Assembly: GCA_905221605.1 (NCBI GenBank)
Contig: CAJNDS010002340.1
Span: 303,783-367,782 of the forward strand
DNA: 64,000 bases
DNA from: Symbiodinium natans
Taxonomy: Eukaryota > Sar > Dinophyceae > Suessiales > Symbiodiniaceae
Direction of reading: 5' to 3'
Below the pieces are notes generated by a model. That model searched no databases, had not been told where the DNA came from, and was given only the letters and a program-made list of their open reading frames with translations. A program made the position numbers and the translations under genes. Positions 1 through 12,393 of this stretch are shown here, piece by piece (positions within the stretch are counted from its first letter, which is position 1; each line of letters begins with the position of its first letter).

Positions 1-459
1 GACCAAGTTAGTAGGAAGGAGCATAACCTGCTTCATTGTTGTTGGGCATATCAAAATGATCAGAATTTGTTCCTTCTTGGGAACTTAATATGACAAACAT
101 GTACAAATTACAACCAACAAGGACCCAGGTTCAACATCAGGGATCAGGGCATCGCGCCTCTCTTCAGGGAGCCGCCGGGATGCTGGCGACTGTGGCGGCA
201 AACGGCCCACCGACGCATGCAGCCTCAGCCGAATGTCCTAAACCCTGAACCCTAAACCCTGAACCCTAAACCCTAAACCCTAAACCCTAAACCCTTTCTT
301 TGCCTGGTTCACCTCATCGGCTCCGATGCTCTCTCCCTACATGCCCAAAGCGGTTGTAAGAGGCTGAGTGGGCGGCGGCAGCATCCCCGCGGAAATATGC
401 TGCTGAGGTTGAGCGTTCGAGCCTCGTTAGCTCTATCCCCAAACCCTAGACCCTAAACC

Positions 460-1130
460 CTAAACGTGCTTGAAATTGTCGGCGGTTCTTCTGACCATGC
501 GAGGGCTGAAAGGCACTGGTGCGCACTGCCGCCTGTCACCACTACCGGGATCTGGGCGATCGAAGTCTCCCAATGGCTGTCCCTTCAAGGGACTGTGCTG
601 GTCAACTTATGGAATCACACTCTTAGGTCTTTAAACTCTTGATACAAGCTCTGACGTGACTTGCTTTACCCCGACGTCCAAAAGCCACGACAATTCCGCA
701 TTTCGCGAAACCGGACGTCCTGCCCACGATTTCCAACATCGCGACTTGCAAATCCCCTTAGTCTGGACGCACGCAGCGAACCCACCCAAGGGCACAAACC
801 GCAGGTCCACGCGCCTGCCACGCTTTCGGACGCATGGCGACGCAAGCCACGAAATTCGCAGCGGAGCCAGGCCAGGCGGAAAGCACCCGCCCCCATAAAC
901 ACAACAAAATGCGCACGAGGCGAGAGCGCGATTCGACCACATCCAGCAAGCGGAAAGCGTGGAATTTGCGATGTTCGAAGCCCCGAGAAATCGGGGACGT
1001 CACCCGAGGGATTGTGTCCGTGTACCCGTAGGCGTTTCACGAGTGATTCGCTGGCGTCTATCACGCAACTCGATCTAACCTTCCTTGACTAGTGTTGACG
1101 CTAGTTTGGGAAACAAGTAAAGAACTCCTC
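460..1130. other. Repeat-poor stretch without an assignable gene
   Basis: Several overlapping open frames on both strands (up to about 140 codons) but no recognisable domain and no consistent AG|G / G donor structure. Left unassigned. Confidence 0.5.
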
Positions 1131-1647
1131 GAACCTCCTTGACCCTAAACCCTACACCCTAAACCCTAAACCCTAAACCCCACCACCTTTCCTAAATCCC
1201 TTGAGACACCGCGGAGACGCCTGGAGCCACCGCCCTGCCGGGATCTTCGCCGGGAGTTGCCAGCGCGTGGGAAGCCCGGGTCTAAGAGCACCCAGTGGGA
1301 GTTTAGGGTTGAGGGTTTATAGGGTTGAGGGTTTAGGGTTTGGGGTTTGGGGTTTAGGGTTGAGGGTTTAGGGTTTAGGGTTTAGGGTTTGGGGTTTAGG
1401 GGTTTTAGGGGTTTTAGGGCTGGGCCCCCCACATCCCGCAGTTGAGGGACGTGGGGGTTCGGGATTTGGGGTTTGGTGTTCCTCCACCATCTCAGGAAGG
1501 CAGCTTCCTCCGCTAAGGGGCATTGGGGAGGGTTTAGGGTTTAGGGTTTAGGGTTTAGGGTTTAGGGTTTAGGGTTTAGGGTTTAGGGTTTAGGCCAGGA
1601 CTTTGGGAGCACTGGGTCCTTCTTGGGGTCCCCAGGCCTTCTAGGGT

Positions 1648-1731
1648 GTTCCCCCTTACACTAGCAGTCCTTAAATAAGGATTATAGTACCCCCTTGTAG
1701 AATCCCCAGTAAGGACTGTAGTATAAGGGGC
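1648..1731. repeat. Small foldback sequence
   Basis: CCCTTACACTAGCAGTCCTTA at the left and TAAGGACTGTAGTATAAGGG at the right are near-inverted. Probably a MITE-like element. Confidence 0.6.
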
Positions 1732-2039
1732 TCGGAGTGGAGACACAGAGGCAAGAATGCACTTAGAGCCCCAAGCCCCTAAACCCTAAACCCTAAACCC
1801 TAAACCCTAAGCCCTAAACCCTAAACCCTAAACCCTAAACCCTAAACCCTAAACCCTAATCCCCGAAACCCGAAGATCCAGGGCGTCTTCGACAACAGCT
1901 CTCCAAGGTTGGTCGTGGGGGGGAGGGCGCTGACAATTCTGGGCAACTAGGGCTGAGTTTGGGGTTTAGGGTTTAAGGGTTTAAGGGTTTAGGGTTTAGG
2001 GTTTAGGGTTTCGGGTTTAAGGTTCAGGGTTTTAAGTCT

Positions 2040-3160
2040 TGGGTTTTGTCGTGGGCCTTTCTTGGGTTTATCTTGGGTTTCTTCGGTTTTCGGGGTTATC
2101 CGTCAGCTCTGTCCTGCTCTGTGGTCCGCACCGGCTGGAGGGAAGCCTGCCGAAAGGTATAGGCCTCAGGGGTCCCCAAGTCTGAGCTTAGTGCACAACC
2201 TTCCTCTGTAAGCAGCAGGTCCCCACCCGGCATGACGCGTGTTGCGCCAATCCGCCGTGGTGTTTTTTTGAGGCGCCGGCGGCAGTTCCCACGCGGACGG
2301 CATGTCGTCTGAGCGCAAATGAAGCTTCACTGCAACCCAGCACAACTGAACCTCACATGACTCACATGTGTGGGACCGAAGGAGGGAGGGGAGGTGAGGT
2401 AACCGGTTGCCTCCCTTGGTGACGTGACCTCATGCCCACAAACCCGGTTGGAATTGAACATCGCAGCAACCTCTCGCGTGTGACGGCCCTGCCTTCGAAC
2501 GTCACAACTGAGCCCCGCGAGCTCGGGGAAACCGGGAAGGAGGGGGAGGACGACAGACAGAGCAGCAGCCTAGGCACCATGATCATCCAAAGACAAGGTT
2601 CTGCTGGGCAGCTGATAGACATTGCTGTGTGACTTCATGCTGGCAGCTTGCTGTTTGACCCTGAGGCCATCAGCACGACCTGAGTGCGAGGCACATTCGC
2701 ATCCCCATCCTGCAGTCTCTCACAACACGCGCAATGCCAGCAAAAAGCTCGCAAGCCTCTATCGTTCCTTCTGAAAAATACTTCCGACTGTGTGCAAGAT
2801 AGAGCGAACCCTTTGCGTCCTGCATCTTTCTATCGGCAAGTTGGGCCGTACCGAGGACCGAGACATCTGTGACCTGCCCATGAGCACGCGGAAGTGAGTA
2901 GGACGTGTAGAACGGTGGGGAAGATATGGAAGATGCTAAAGCAGCAAACTGCCAGTGCCTTGCTCAGCAAGATGGCAAGCACAGCCTCTTCACCGGAGCA
3001 ACAAGGCTTAGGGTGTAGGGGTTTAAGGGTTCAGGGGCCTGGGGGGTTTTGGGGCTTGGGGGCTCAGGGGACTGCAGACAAAGATCATAAGCTTCCAGCG
3101 CGCGATGTCGAAGGTGCGCGGCAAACAGTAAGGCACTACTTGGGGCCGGAGGTTCCTATG
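2040..3160. other. Repeat-poor stretch without an assignable gene
   Basis: About 1.1 kb with few telomeric units. Short open frames exist on both strands; none is recognisable. It could be an intergenic region or the 3' part of the ARM gene. Confidence 0.5.
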
Positions 3161-3335
3161 GTTTGGGGTTGAGTGTTTGGGGCTTGCTTGGATGTTCATA
3201 TGGGTAGTTAGTGGGGGTAGTAAGTAAGGGAACTATACGTATAGCTTGTAACCGTATCTAGGGTACTTGTCGCCCGTCCCCGCACGCTCCTTTGGCCGCG
3301 AAGCAAACGAGACTTGAGTCGTGTCTGGGCCACTT

Positions 3336-3438
3336 GGGGGATTACGAAAATAAGGGACCCATACTATAGTCCCCCAATAGTAGGATTCCCTTAGAATCAG
3401 GCCCCCAAATAAGGTACCCCGAATATCGTAAACCCCCC
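3336..3438 (-). mobile_element. Short inverted-repeat element, family A
   Basis: About 100 bp with termini GGGGTTTACGATA / TATCGTAATCCCC-like and an internal AAGGGGATCCTACTATT-type core. Other copies are at 15838-16066, 24884-24980, 45517-45586 and, in part, 12705-12745 and 19901-19974. Confidence 0.7.
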
Positions 3439-3961
3439 CATAAAGCCCTAAACCCTAAACCCTAAACCCTCTTTGAACCTAATTTCGGAAGCCCCCACTT
3501 GGCACCCAGCACTCTCTTTTCAGCGTGGCTGCTGTCTGCCGCGCAGTGCTCGACAACTCCATTTTCAGGTTCGAGGAGTTGGGGTTTAGAGTTTAGGGTT
3601 TAGGGTTTAGGGTTTAGGGTTTAGGGTTTAGGGTTTAGGGTTTAGGGTTTAGGGTTTAGGGTTTAGGGTTTAGGGTTTAGGGTTTAGGGTTTAGGAATTT
3701 AGGGTTCAGGGTTTAGGGTCAAACTTCTGGAGACCAGAGCTCGAAAAGCAACTTAACCGGACACTCCGGGGCTTAACACCTGAAAACCGAAAGCCTAAAC
3801 CCTTAGGGGATTTAGGGTTTGTTTAGGGGTTAGGGTTTAGGGTTTAGGATTTAGGGTTTAGGGTTTAGGGCTTAGGGATTAGGGTTTAGGGTTTAGGGTG
3901 TAGGATTTAGGGTTTAGGGTTTGGGGATTTAGAACCTCAGGGTCCCCCCAGCAGCTTCCTC

Positions 3962-4918
3962 AGAAGATCTCGGCATTTTGCCGAACCCCCTGCAGCACTC
4001 GGAAAGACTCCTGGCTCAAGGCCTGCCACAGGGTTTAGGGTTTAGGGTTTAGGGTTTGGGGTTTAGGGTTCATGGTTTAGGGTTTAGGGTTTAGGGTTTA
4101 GGGTTTAGGGTTTAGGGTTTAGGGTTTAGGGTTCAGCAGCTCCGGGTCGAGCAATCTCTAGGAGAGCAGCTGTTTGGGCTCTCGAAAAAACCCACCCACC
4201 CACCCAGAGAATCCCAAAACATTTAGAAATAAAAGTTTACATTTTTCATCAGCAAGCTCTGTCCTCCAACCCTTAGCCACGAAGAAAATAACCCTTAGCC
4301 ACGAAGGAAATGACCCTTAGCCACGAAGAAATGACCCTTAGCCACGAAGAAATGACCCTTAGCCACGAAGAAATGACCCTTAGCCACGAAGAAATGGCCC
4401 TTAGCCACGAAGAAATGACCCTTAGCCACGAAGAAATGACCCTTGGCCACGAAGAAATGACCCTGAGCCACGAAGAAATGACCCTTAGCCACGAAGGAAA
4501 TGACCCTTAGCCACGAAGAAATGACCCTTAGCCACGAAGAAATGGCCCTTAGCACCCAGGAAATGGCCCTTAGCGACCAAGAAATGGCCCTTAGCGACGA
4601 AGAAATGGCCCTTAGCGAAGAAATTGCCCTTAGCCACGAAGAAATGACCCTTAGCCACGAAGAAATGACCCTTAGCCACGAAGAAATGACCCTTAGCCAC
4701 GAAGAAATGACCCTCAGCCGCGAAGGTGTATAGGGTTTAAATATATATGTGATAGAGAGGTTTAGGGTTTAGGGTTTAGGGTTTAGGGTTTAGGGTTTAG
4801 GGTTTAGGGTTTAGGGTTTAGGGTTTAGGGTTTAGGGTTTAGGGTTTAGGTTTGAGGGTTTAGGGTTTAGGGTTCGGGTTTAGGTCCAGGTTTAGGAGGA
4901 TCAAGCTTGGCTCAGGGG

Positions 4919-4950
<32 letters not shown>

Positions 4951-5634
4951 TTGGGATTTCTTCATCACGTCGTCTGGACTTCCTACAAACCAACAGAAGA
5001 CTCTACACTAAACCCTGACCCGAAACCCTAAACCCTAAACCCGAAACCCTAAACCCTACACCCTACACCCTAAACCCTAAACCCTAAACCCTAAACCCTC
5101 AACCCTAAACCCTAAACCCTAAACCCCAAACCCCGGGCTTCGGGCTTCTTCAGCGCCAGGCTCTGGGCGCTTTGGGGGATGGCGTCGGGCTTTCGGCCCT
5201 AGGGGTTGGGATTGGGATTGCTATCCTAAACACCCCTAAAGCACCCCAAACCCTAAACCCTAAGCCCTAACCCCAAACCCCAAACCCTAAACCCCCAAAG
5301 CCCAAACCCTAAACCCTAAACCCTCAGCCTCTAACTTCTGTCATCTCCCATGCCTCGTCGGGGCACTGCAGCAGCCGCACGCAAAGGGGCAAGGCCCCGC
5401 TCTCTGCGACCACCAGGGCCTGGATCATCGCTGTTTTACTAGAACTTTGTGTTGACCGTTTTAGGGTTTAGGGTTCAGGGTTTAGGGTTTAGGGCATAGG
5501 CTTTAGGGTTTAGGGTACTGGGTTCTTATTCTTGTTCATGACACGCGAAGCCCCAAGCGGCTTTTTGGGAATCAAGATGGTCGGCTTCGGGCTGGCTCTC
5601 GAAACTACTGAGTCCTTTCAGGCACCTTCTCTCT

Positions 5635-5707
<73 letters not shown>

Positions 5708-8700
5708 ATACATACATACATACGTACATACATACATGCATGCATGCATACATACGTACATACATACATATATGTTAAGTTATGTTGTCGATGCTGTTTG
5801 TTCTTTGGTATTCGTTGATTTTAACGTGTATAAGTTTATCTACATGTACAAATACACATCCATGTGCATGTGTAGATATTTATGTAATGTATGCATGTTT
5901 TCTTGATTGTGCACATTCTTTTGTACGTGCTTCGATTTGATATATCTGTGTTTTTATGCATTTGCTCATTTGCTTTCTGCTTATTTATTTCATTGACTGA
6001 CATATCTAGATGCAATGAAGGGCTGTATTGCAGTCTTAGGGGCGTTCGAACCTCAGGGCTCAGGGGACCACACGTGTCACATGCTCAAAGAAAGGGAGCC
6101 GAAACCCTAAACCCTTACCGTTTGCATTAGGGTTTAGGGATTAGGGCTTAGGGCTTGGGGCTTAGGGCTTAGGGTTTAGGGTTGAGGGTTGAGGGTTGAG
6201 GGTTTAGGGTCTAGGCTTGCCACACGCTTGGGACCTTCTGCCAAACCACTACTACAGGAGCGCTAGCTTCCAGGGTCCCGACGCCAAGGCATGGGACTGC
6301 CGCGGGCAAATCGGACAACTGAAGCCCCTAAAACACTTCATTTTCAGGTAAGGGTGGTGGTCGGGTTGGGGGGTCAAGCTTAAGGGTGAGGGGGGAGGGC
6401 AGGGAGGAGCAAGGGCAACGGTAAGGGCGACAAGGGTTTGGACAGGGGAGGCAAGGGGTTGGAGCCCCTATAGCACCATATTCCAGGTAAGGGGAAAGGT
6501 GGCTCAGGAGCTCCACAGCGCTCACGCCCTCCCTTACCCGGGATTGAGGTGTTTAGGGGCTCCAGTGCATGTCCAAACCCTCGCCGCACTTACCGCTGCC
6601 CTTGCTCCTCGCCCTCCTGGCCTTCCCCCCTCACCCTTAAGCTTGACCCCAACCCTACCCCCAAGCCCTTACCTGAAAATGAAGTCTTTTAGAAACCCCG
6701 CGCCGCCCTCACTGCTGCCCTTGCTCATCCCCCCACCACCTCAAGCCCAGTCCAGCGCCCTGCCCTGTTGGTTTTAGTGTGTGCCCCGACCACCACTTCA
6801 CCCCTCACCCGGCAATGAGGCGTTTCAGGTTTTAGGGGTTTCAGTGCCTGCCCAAACCCCCGTACCGCTAGGCCCCCCTCGCGCCTGCCCCACCCACCCA
6901 GGCCCCCCTTAAGCTTTACCAGTGCATGCCCAAACCCGCCTTCGCGCCCACCCACCCAGGCCGCGCCTTCCCTCATCCTGCCCCCCCCCCCTTCCCTCTC
7001 GCATAGAATTCTGACCTACTTGAAGGTTCATGGGTAATTCAATTCGAAGTAGGGTTCTAACTGGCTATAACTGTAGTTACCTTACTTATAACTCGACTTA
7101 TGACTTATAACTATCCAGGAACCCCCAAGTAACCTACCAACAGTTTCTCACCCTTAAACACCTCTCGAAAACGCAATAGCACAGTAACTTATGTACATCT
7201 TGCTTGCTTGAGGTCTACAGGCTACTATTTATGCCCTAAACCCAAACCCGAACCCTAAACCGCAAACCCGAAACCCTAAACCCTACACCCTGCAGAGCCT
7301 AAGCCCAAAACCCTATATGATAGCCATCAGGCCTTCTCCACCGAGCTGCACGCCAAGTCCGCAAGGGCCGCCATTGCCTGCACAGGTTTTCAGTGAAAGA
7401 TTGGGATTTGGCTTAGGGTTTAGGTAGGGTTTAGGGCTTAGGGTTTAGGGTTTAGGGTTTACATAGGGTTTAGGGTTTAGGGTTTACAAAGGGTTTAGGG
7501 TTTAGGGTGTAGGGTTTGGGGTTTAGGGGTTTAGGGGTTGAGGGTTTTAGGGGTTTAGGGGTTAGGGGTTTAGGGTTTAGGGTTTAGGGTTTAGGGGTTA
7601 GGGGTTTAGGGTTTAGGGTTCAGGGCTTGAAGGTGCCGGGCTTAGGCTCTTGGAGTTCAGGGGTTGCGGTCTAAGGTTCAGCGCACAATCGCCGCCTCCA
7701 CTCGGATTTCGGCAACGTCTGCCGCCCGGGCGAGTGACGCAAGGCAGTCGGGGATGTCTCCCAGGAGGCCTAGCAGAGCAGAGTTTCGGGTTTGGGGCCT
7801 GGTGCCGTTCTGAGCCTTTTCAGTCTAACAAGGGGTGCAGCTACAAAGAAGAGTAGTCATGGAGAGATGCTATACAACCTAGCCATACATCATCGGGACG
7901 AAAGTTTCGACGTACCGAAGATCTTCTTGCTACGGAGTGGACCCCAGGAACATACTATTGCATGGCCAGAAGACATGTCGAAAAAAGGCTCCAAAAAGGC
8001 TCGAAGAAACGACAAGACGACCAAGGGCTCCGAAGGCCTCCAACAAAGCAAGGGCAAAATGCGAAATTACAGCACGGCTACAATGCAGACACGGGGCTCG
8101 GTGCAAACCGCAAACCAACAAAACAAAGATGAGTTTGCTTAGGCGGCCAAACCCAAAACCCTTAAACCGATAAAGATGACCGGTGTTCCGATCTTCACGT
8201 GGCGCTGGCGTGCATGCACGCAGCTACCACCTCCACCCCCTCCCCCCACATCCCCCCAATGACAGGATACCCTAAACCCGAAACCCTAAACCCTAAACCC
8301 TAAGCCCTAAGCCCTAAACCCTCAACCCTAAACCCTCAACCCTAATTAACCCCCCCCCCTCCCCACAAAAAGCACAAACAAAAGAAGTCAAAAACAAAAG
8401 CAAATTACATGCCCTCAACACCTGGACTGGCGCAGGGTGTCCTGCGGGCATCTCCCTCGCGCAGAGCCCCCGCAGCAGGCGAAGCGCTTCGAGCTGCTTG
8501 GAAGGACTCTCGTCGGCCAACAGCCTGCTGCCTGAAGGTTCTGCTTGAAGGTGGCAAGGGGCAGTTCTTTAGGGTTTAGGGTTTAGGGAAGTAGGGTGCT
8601 AAGTACCCTACATAAGGTTAGAACCAGTTATACTTCTAGTTGCCGTGCTTATAACCCCACTTAGAACTACCCATGAACCTCCCAGTGGGGCTGGGCCGTC

Positions 8701-11700
8701 AAGGAACCCAAGATGCGCATCTATAGGGGCCTTCAAAATTAGAACAGGGTTTTGGTGGGACATTTTAGTATACTCATAAAGGGACCATAAGGGAATACTA
8801 TGAGTGACTATTCCGACCCCTTACACTACTCTGGCATCCAAAGTGAAAGGGTTTTTGGGAGTTGCTTTGAGGGAAACAGGGGTTTGGGGTTTGGGGTCTA
8901 GGGTTTAGGGCTTAGGGTTTAGGGTTTAGGGTTTAGGGTGGGTTGCTTTGAGGGAAACAGGGATATCTCGACACGACTGCTGATCTGCCAGGCCCTCGTT
9001 GATCCCTCTTCCAGCTCAAGTCTGTGGAACTCCCGAGGATATCTTGCCTGAGGCACACGGGTAGTTCTTAAAGAAGCACTTCTGTCAGGACACGAAGTCG
9101 CGGCAGCTGAGACATCAGGTCTTCCACCAGCATTGCATCAACCTCCCCAGCCAGATCAACCTGTCAGGGCCGAGATTGCTTTGTCTTGAGCGGGGTTTTG
9201 CAAGCCTACACTCCGCACTCGCAAGAATCCTGAACCCCGGGGATGCTCCCTTACTCTGAATTGACTCTGGGGGCCTTGAAATGTACCGTAAGGTCTCTCA
9301 AGCCCTGACGAGGCTGACGCACATGTTGAGCCCCTGCTCCATGCAAACTCGCGGGACCAGGACCCAGGTGCTCATCCTCCCCCCACCCCCTACAGCCGTC
9401 GAAACTGCAATCCCCATGCGCATAATAGCATTAACAGCACTCGGAATAATTAAGTGTCGTATTTTTTTGAAGGCCAGGAAGGTGCTGGTCTGCTTTCTTG
9501 CCGCTGTACGGTTGTTCTAAGACCCTAAACCCTAAACCCTAAACCCTAAACCCTAAACCCTAAACCCTAAACCCTAAAGAGGGTACCGAGGGAAACACAG
9601 TGCACTGTCATCATTCAGCCAGCTGCAGCACTGAGGAAACAGAGCTCTCTCGGCACCTCTATCATGTCCGTCTGATCTGGCATGTCCTGCTCCAGCAGGC
9701 CTGTCGTGGCAGTCTGCTTTCTTTTAGGGGTTTAGGGTTTAGGGTTTAGGGTTTAGGGTTTAGGGTTTAGGGTTTGGGGTTTAGGGTTTAGGGTTTAGGG
9801 TTTAGGGTTTAGGGTCTAGGGTTTAGGGTTTAGGGTTTAGGGTTTAGGGTTTAGGGTTTAGGGTTTAGGGATAGTTTTAGTAGAGAGTTCATAATAACTT
9901 CAGAAGAACCTCAAGAAAAGAAAAGAAAAAGAAGCGCATAAGTGCCGCCAAGGGTCGGCAGCCTATTCCTAGAGTTTCGGATTTAAGTGAGGGCAACCAT
10001 GGCTCTGGGCAGCTAGCCTCAGCCAAAACCCTGAACTTTGGCTTACACCCTATAAACTCTACACACACAGATACCATCAACACCAACTTCGCAAACCCCG
10101 CGCCATAAACCCTCGACCCAAAACTCCCGACCCCTGAGACATACCGAAAGCCACAACTCCAAACCCCCAACCCCAACCTTACACCCTAAACCCCAAACCC
10201 CAAACCCTAATTCCCAAACCTCAAGCCCAAAACCCTACGCCAAAAACCCTAAAACCCGAAACTCCAAATCCCAGATCCTAAACCCCAAACTACCCGAAAG
10301 CCCAAACAACCCTAATGGGCAAAGAACCCTAAGCCCCAAACCCTAACAACCCCAAACCCCAAACTCTAAACCCTAAACCCCCAAAACCCTAAACCCCAAA
10401 CCCTAAACCCCATACTCTAAAACCTAAACCCTAAACTCCAAACAACCCCCAAACCCTAAACCCCAAACAACCCCAAACCCCAAAACCATCCCAAACCCCA
10501 AAACCTAAACCCCAAACCCCAAAACCCCCAAAACCCCCAAAAACCCCAAAAACCCCAAAAACCCCAAAAACCCCAAAAAAACCCAAAAACCCCAAAAACC
10601 CCAAAAACCCCAAAAACCCCAAAAACCCCAAAAACCCTAAAAAACACCCTTAAAAAAACACCCTAAAAAAACACCCTAAAAAACCCCAAAGACCCCCAAA
10701 AAACCCAAAAAAAACCCAAAAACCCCAAAATACCCAAAAACCCCAAAAACCCCAAAAAACCCAAAAAACCCAAACCTCAAACCATAGCCGCAAACCCTAA
10801 ACCCAAAACCCCAAACCCAAAACCACCCCAAACCCCAAACCCGAAACCCCAAACAACCCCAAACCCCAAACCCAAAAAAACCTAAAACCCCAAACCCCAA
10901 ACCCCAACCCTACACCCCAAACCCCAAAAACCTAAAACCCCAACCCTATACCCCAAACCCTAAACCTTAAACCCCAAACCCCACACCATAAAAACCTAAC
11001 CCTAAACCCCAAACCCTGAACCCTAAACCCCAAACCATAAACCCCAAACCCTAAACCCCAAACCCTAAACCCCAAACCCTAAACCCAAAAACCGTAAACC
11101 CCAAACCCTAAACCCTGAAACCTGTAAACCCAACCCCCCAAACACTCCCAAAGCTCGCAGGCCTTCAGATCGGCGACTCCACAGTTTGCCTTCGCGGTCT
11201 TGCCTTTTGAGACCAGGGAACGGGTTTGGGGTTTAGGGTTTAGGGTTTAGGGTTTAGGGTTTAGGGTTTAGGGTTTAGGGGTTTGGGGTTTAGGGTTTAG
11301 GGTTTAGGGTTCAGGGTTCAGGGTTTAGGGTTTAGGGTTTAGGGTTTAGGGTTTAGGGTTTGGGGTTTGGGGTTTGGGGTTTGGGGTTTGGGGTTTGGGG
11401 TTTGGGGTTTGGGGTTTGGGGTTTGGGGTTTAGGGTTTAGGGGGTTGGGCGGTTAGCGCTTAGGGTATAAGGTAGACAGGCTTCGACGGCTAAACTGCCA
11501 AAAACGATACATCCGGGGAGCAATCGAGAAGACCCCGCAACCCCCTTCCGAAAACCCTAAACCCTAAACCCTAAACCCTAAACCCTAAACCCTAAACCTT
11601 TCCCATGCCTCCACAGTTCGGAGGCGACCTCACGAAGGCGCTGCTGCATGTCACCCGGCTCAATGCCTCTGGGCTCAAAGGTTTTAGGGTTTAGGGTTTA

Positions 11701-11725
11701 GGGTTTTGGGTTTAGGGTTTAGGGT

Positions 11726-11771
<46 letters not shown>

Positions 11772-12139
11772 GGTTTCAGTTTTAGGGTTTCGGTTTTAGG
11801 GTTTAGGTTTAGGGTTTAGGTTTAGGGTTTAGGTTTGGGGTTTAGGGTTTAGGGTTGATATAGACTCCATACGTATGTACATAAACAAACTTTGTTTCAC
11901 GTGAATATTCTTGATTTACATTACGAATGGCAAATAGAATCGTTAATGTCATTTTGGTGAGCCGCTCAGCTTTTCTGGTGGGCTTCGGCACTCCTATCCC
12001 CTGGACTCTGCACCCTAAACCCTAAACCCTAAACCCTAAACCCTAAACCCTGAACTCTAACCCTAAACCCTAAACCGCTGCCCCGGCCTTTCTTGAAGGT
12101 CGCTTGCCGGAGCAACAGCCGGTCACCAAAGGACGACAT
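3962..12139 (-). CDS. Armadillo-repeat protein, 5' complete, 3' end not resolved
   Basis: Exons (minus): 12139-12076, 12000-11971, 11666-11629, 11544-11514, 11203-11163, 10017-9969, 9700-9657, 9160-9100, 8531-8422, 8230-8197, 7769-7696, 7377-7333, 5419-5354, 4982-4967, 4169-4141, 4022-3962. Sixteen exons chain in phase for 793 nt (264 residues). The start MSSFGDRLLLRQATFKKG is basic. Later exons show ARM-like helices: QLEALRLLRGLC, LLGDIPDCLASLARAADVAE, AMAALADLACSSVEK, then SGALPLCVRLLQCPDEEVQ, which matches the ARM consensus (GALP-LVRLL-SPDEEVQ). Such folds bind peptides, as in importin-alpha-like proteins; no specific partner is visible. Acceptors are AG|G except 4169 (AG|C). The first donor is GTTTAGGG, a telomeric unit. 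Continuation beyond 3962 is probable (coding-like islands near 3740 and 3550), but I could not fix the joins. An alternative reading stops at 9615, ending a 112-residue protein and leaving the ARM part as a separate gene. Confidence 0.72.
4271..4732 (+). repeat. 21-bp minisatellite
   Basis: About 21 tandem copies of a 21-bp unit (CCCTTAGCCACGAAGAAATGA) with point variants. Because 21 is a multiple of three, both strands are open as seven-residue repeats; this is not evidence of a protein. Confidence 0.95.
4925..4950 (+). repeat. poly-G tract
   Basis: About 26 consecutive G. Comparable G or C runs occur at 12181-12223, 23090-23114, 31417-31437 and 55419-55438. Confidence 0.9.
5627..5775 (+). 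repeat. (TC)n, (TA)n and CATA-type microsatellites
   Basis: About 25 TC repeats followed by TA and TACA/TGCA repeats. An AT-rich stretch without recognisable coding follows to about 6010. Confidence 0.92.
7016..7130. mobile_element. Short inverted-repeat element, family C
   Basis: Starts CTTGAAGGTTCATGGGTAAT and ends near AACCCCCAAGT, with internal TATAACT repeats. It is a MITE-like member of the family also at 8591-8690 and 60555-60649. Confidence 0.65.
8591..8690. mobile_element. Short inverted-repeat element, family C
   Basis: GTAGGGTGCT, then AACCAGTTATACTTCTAGTT, ending CCCATGAACCTCCCAGTGGG. Same internal and terminal sequences as the 7016 copy. Confidence 0.6.
10180..11115 (-). repeat. 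Degenerate CCCCAAA / CCCTAAA / CCCCAAAAA tract
   Basis: More than 900 bp of mixed C/A repeat units with changing length (CCCCAAA, CCCCAAAAA, CCCTAAAAA). Contains no unique island that I can support as an exon. Long open frames here are repeat artefacts. Confidence 0.9.
11360..11432 (+). repeat. TTTGGGG heptamer array
   Basis: About ten perfect copies of TTTGGGG between ordinary TTTAGGG runs. Confidence 0.9.
11724..11775 (+). repeat. TTGAGGG heptamer array
   Basis: About seven copies of TTGAGGG inside a TTTAGGG block. Confidence 0.88.
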
Positions 12140-12393
12140 GGTCGCGCGGCTCGGGGGCCAGAGTCGTCGTAGGTTTGAAGGGGGGGGGGGGGGAAGTTAG
12201 TCGTCGTGGGGGGGGGGGGGGGGGAAGTTGGGAGAATTAACTTGTTTCGGGGCCTTCGGGCACTCGTGCGGCCACGCGCTCTGTGTGAGACTGCCATGTT
12301 GGAGTGGAAACCGCAAGAAAAACGGCAGCTGTGAGCAGCCAGGTGCCAGTAAGAACTCACGCGGGCATTTCCAAACGGAATACCCCTTGTCCC

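Noticed and set aside
1-300. A chromosome end or subtelomere, suggested by abundant CCCTAAA runs
   Set aside because: Arrays are short, in both orientations, spread over all 64 kb and interrupt conserved genes. There is no long terminal array.
7792-8142. A 116-codon plus-strand open frame rich in Lys, Ser and Gln
   Set aside because: It sits in an ARM-gene intron on the opposite strand, begins inside a repeat-rich stretch and shows no recognisable domain or splice context. A chance opening is more likely, though not excluded.
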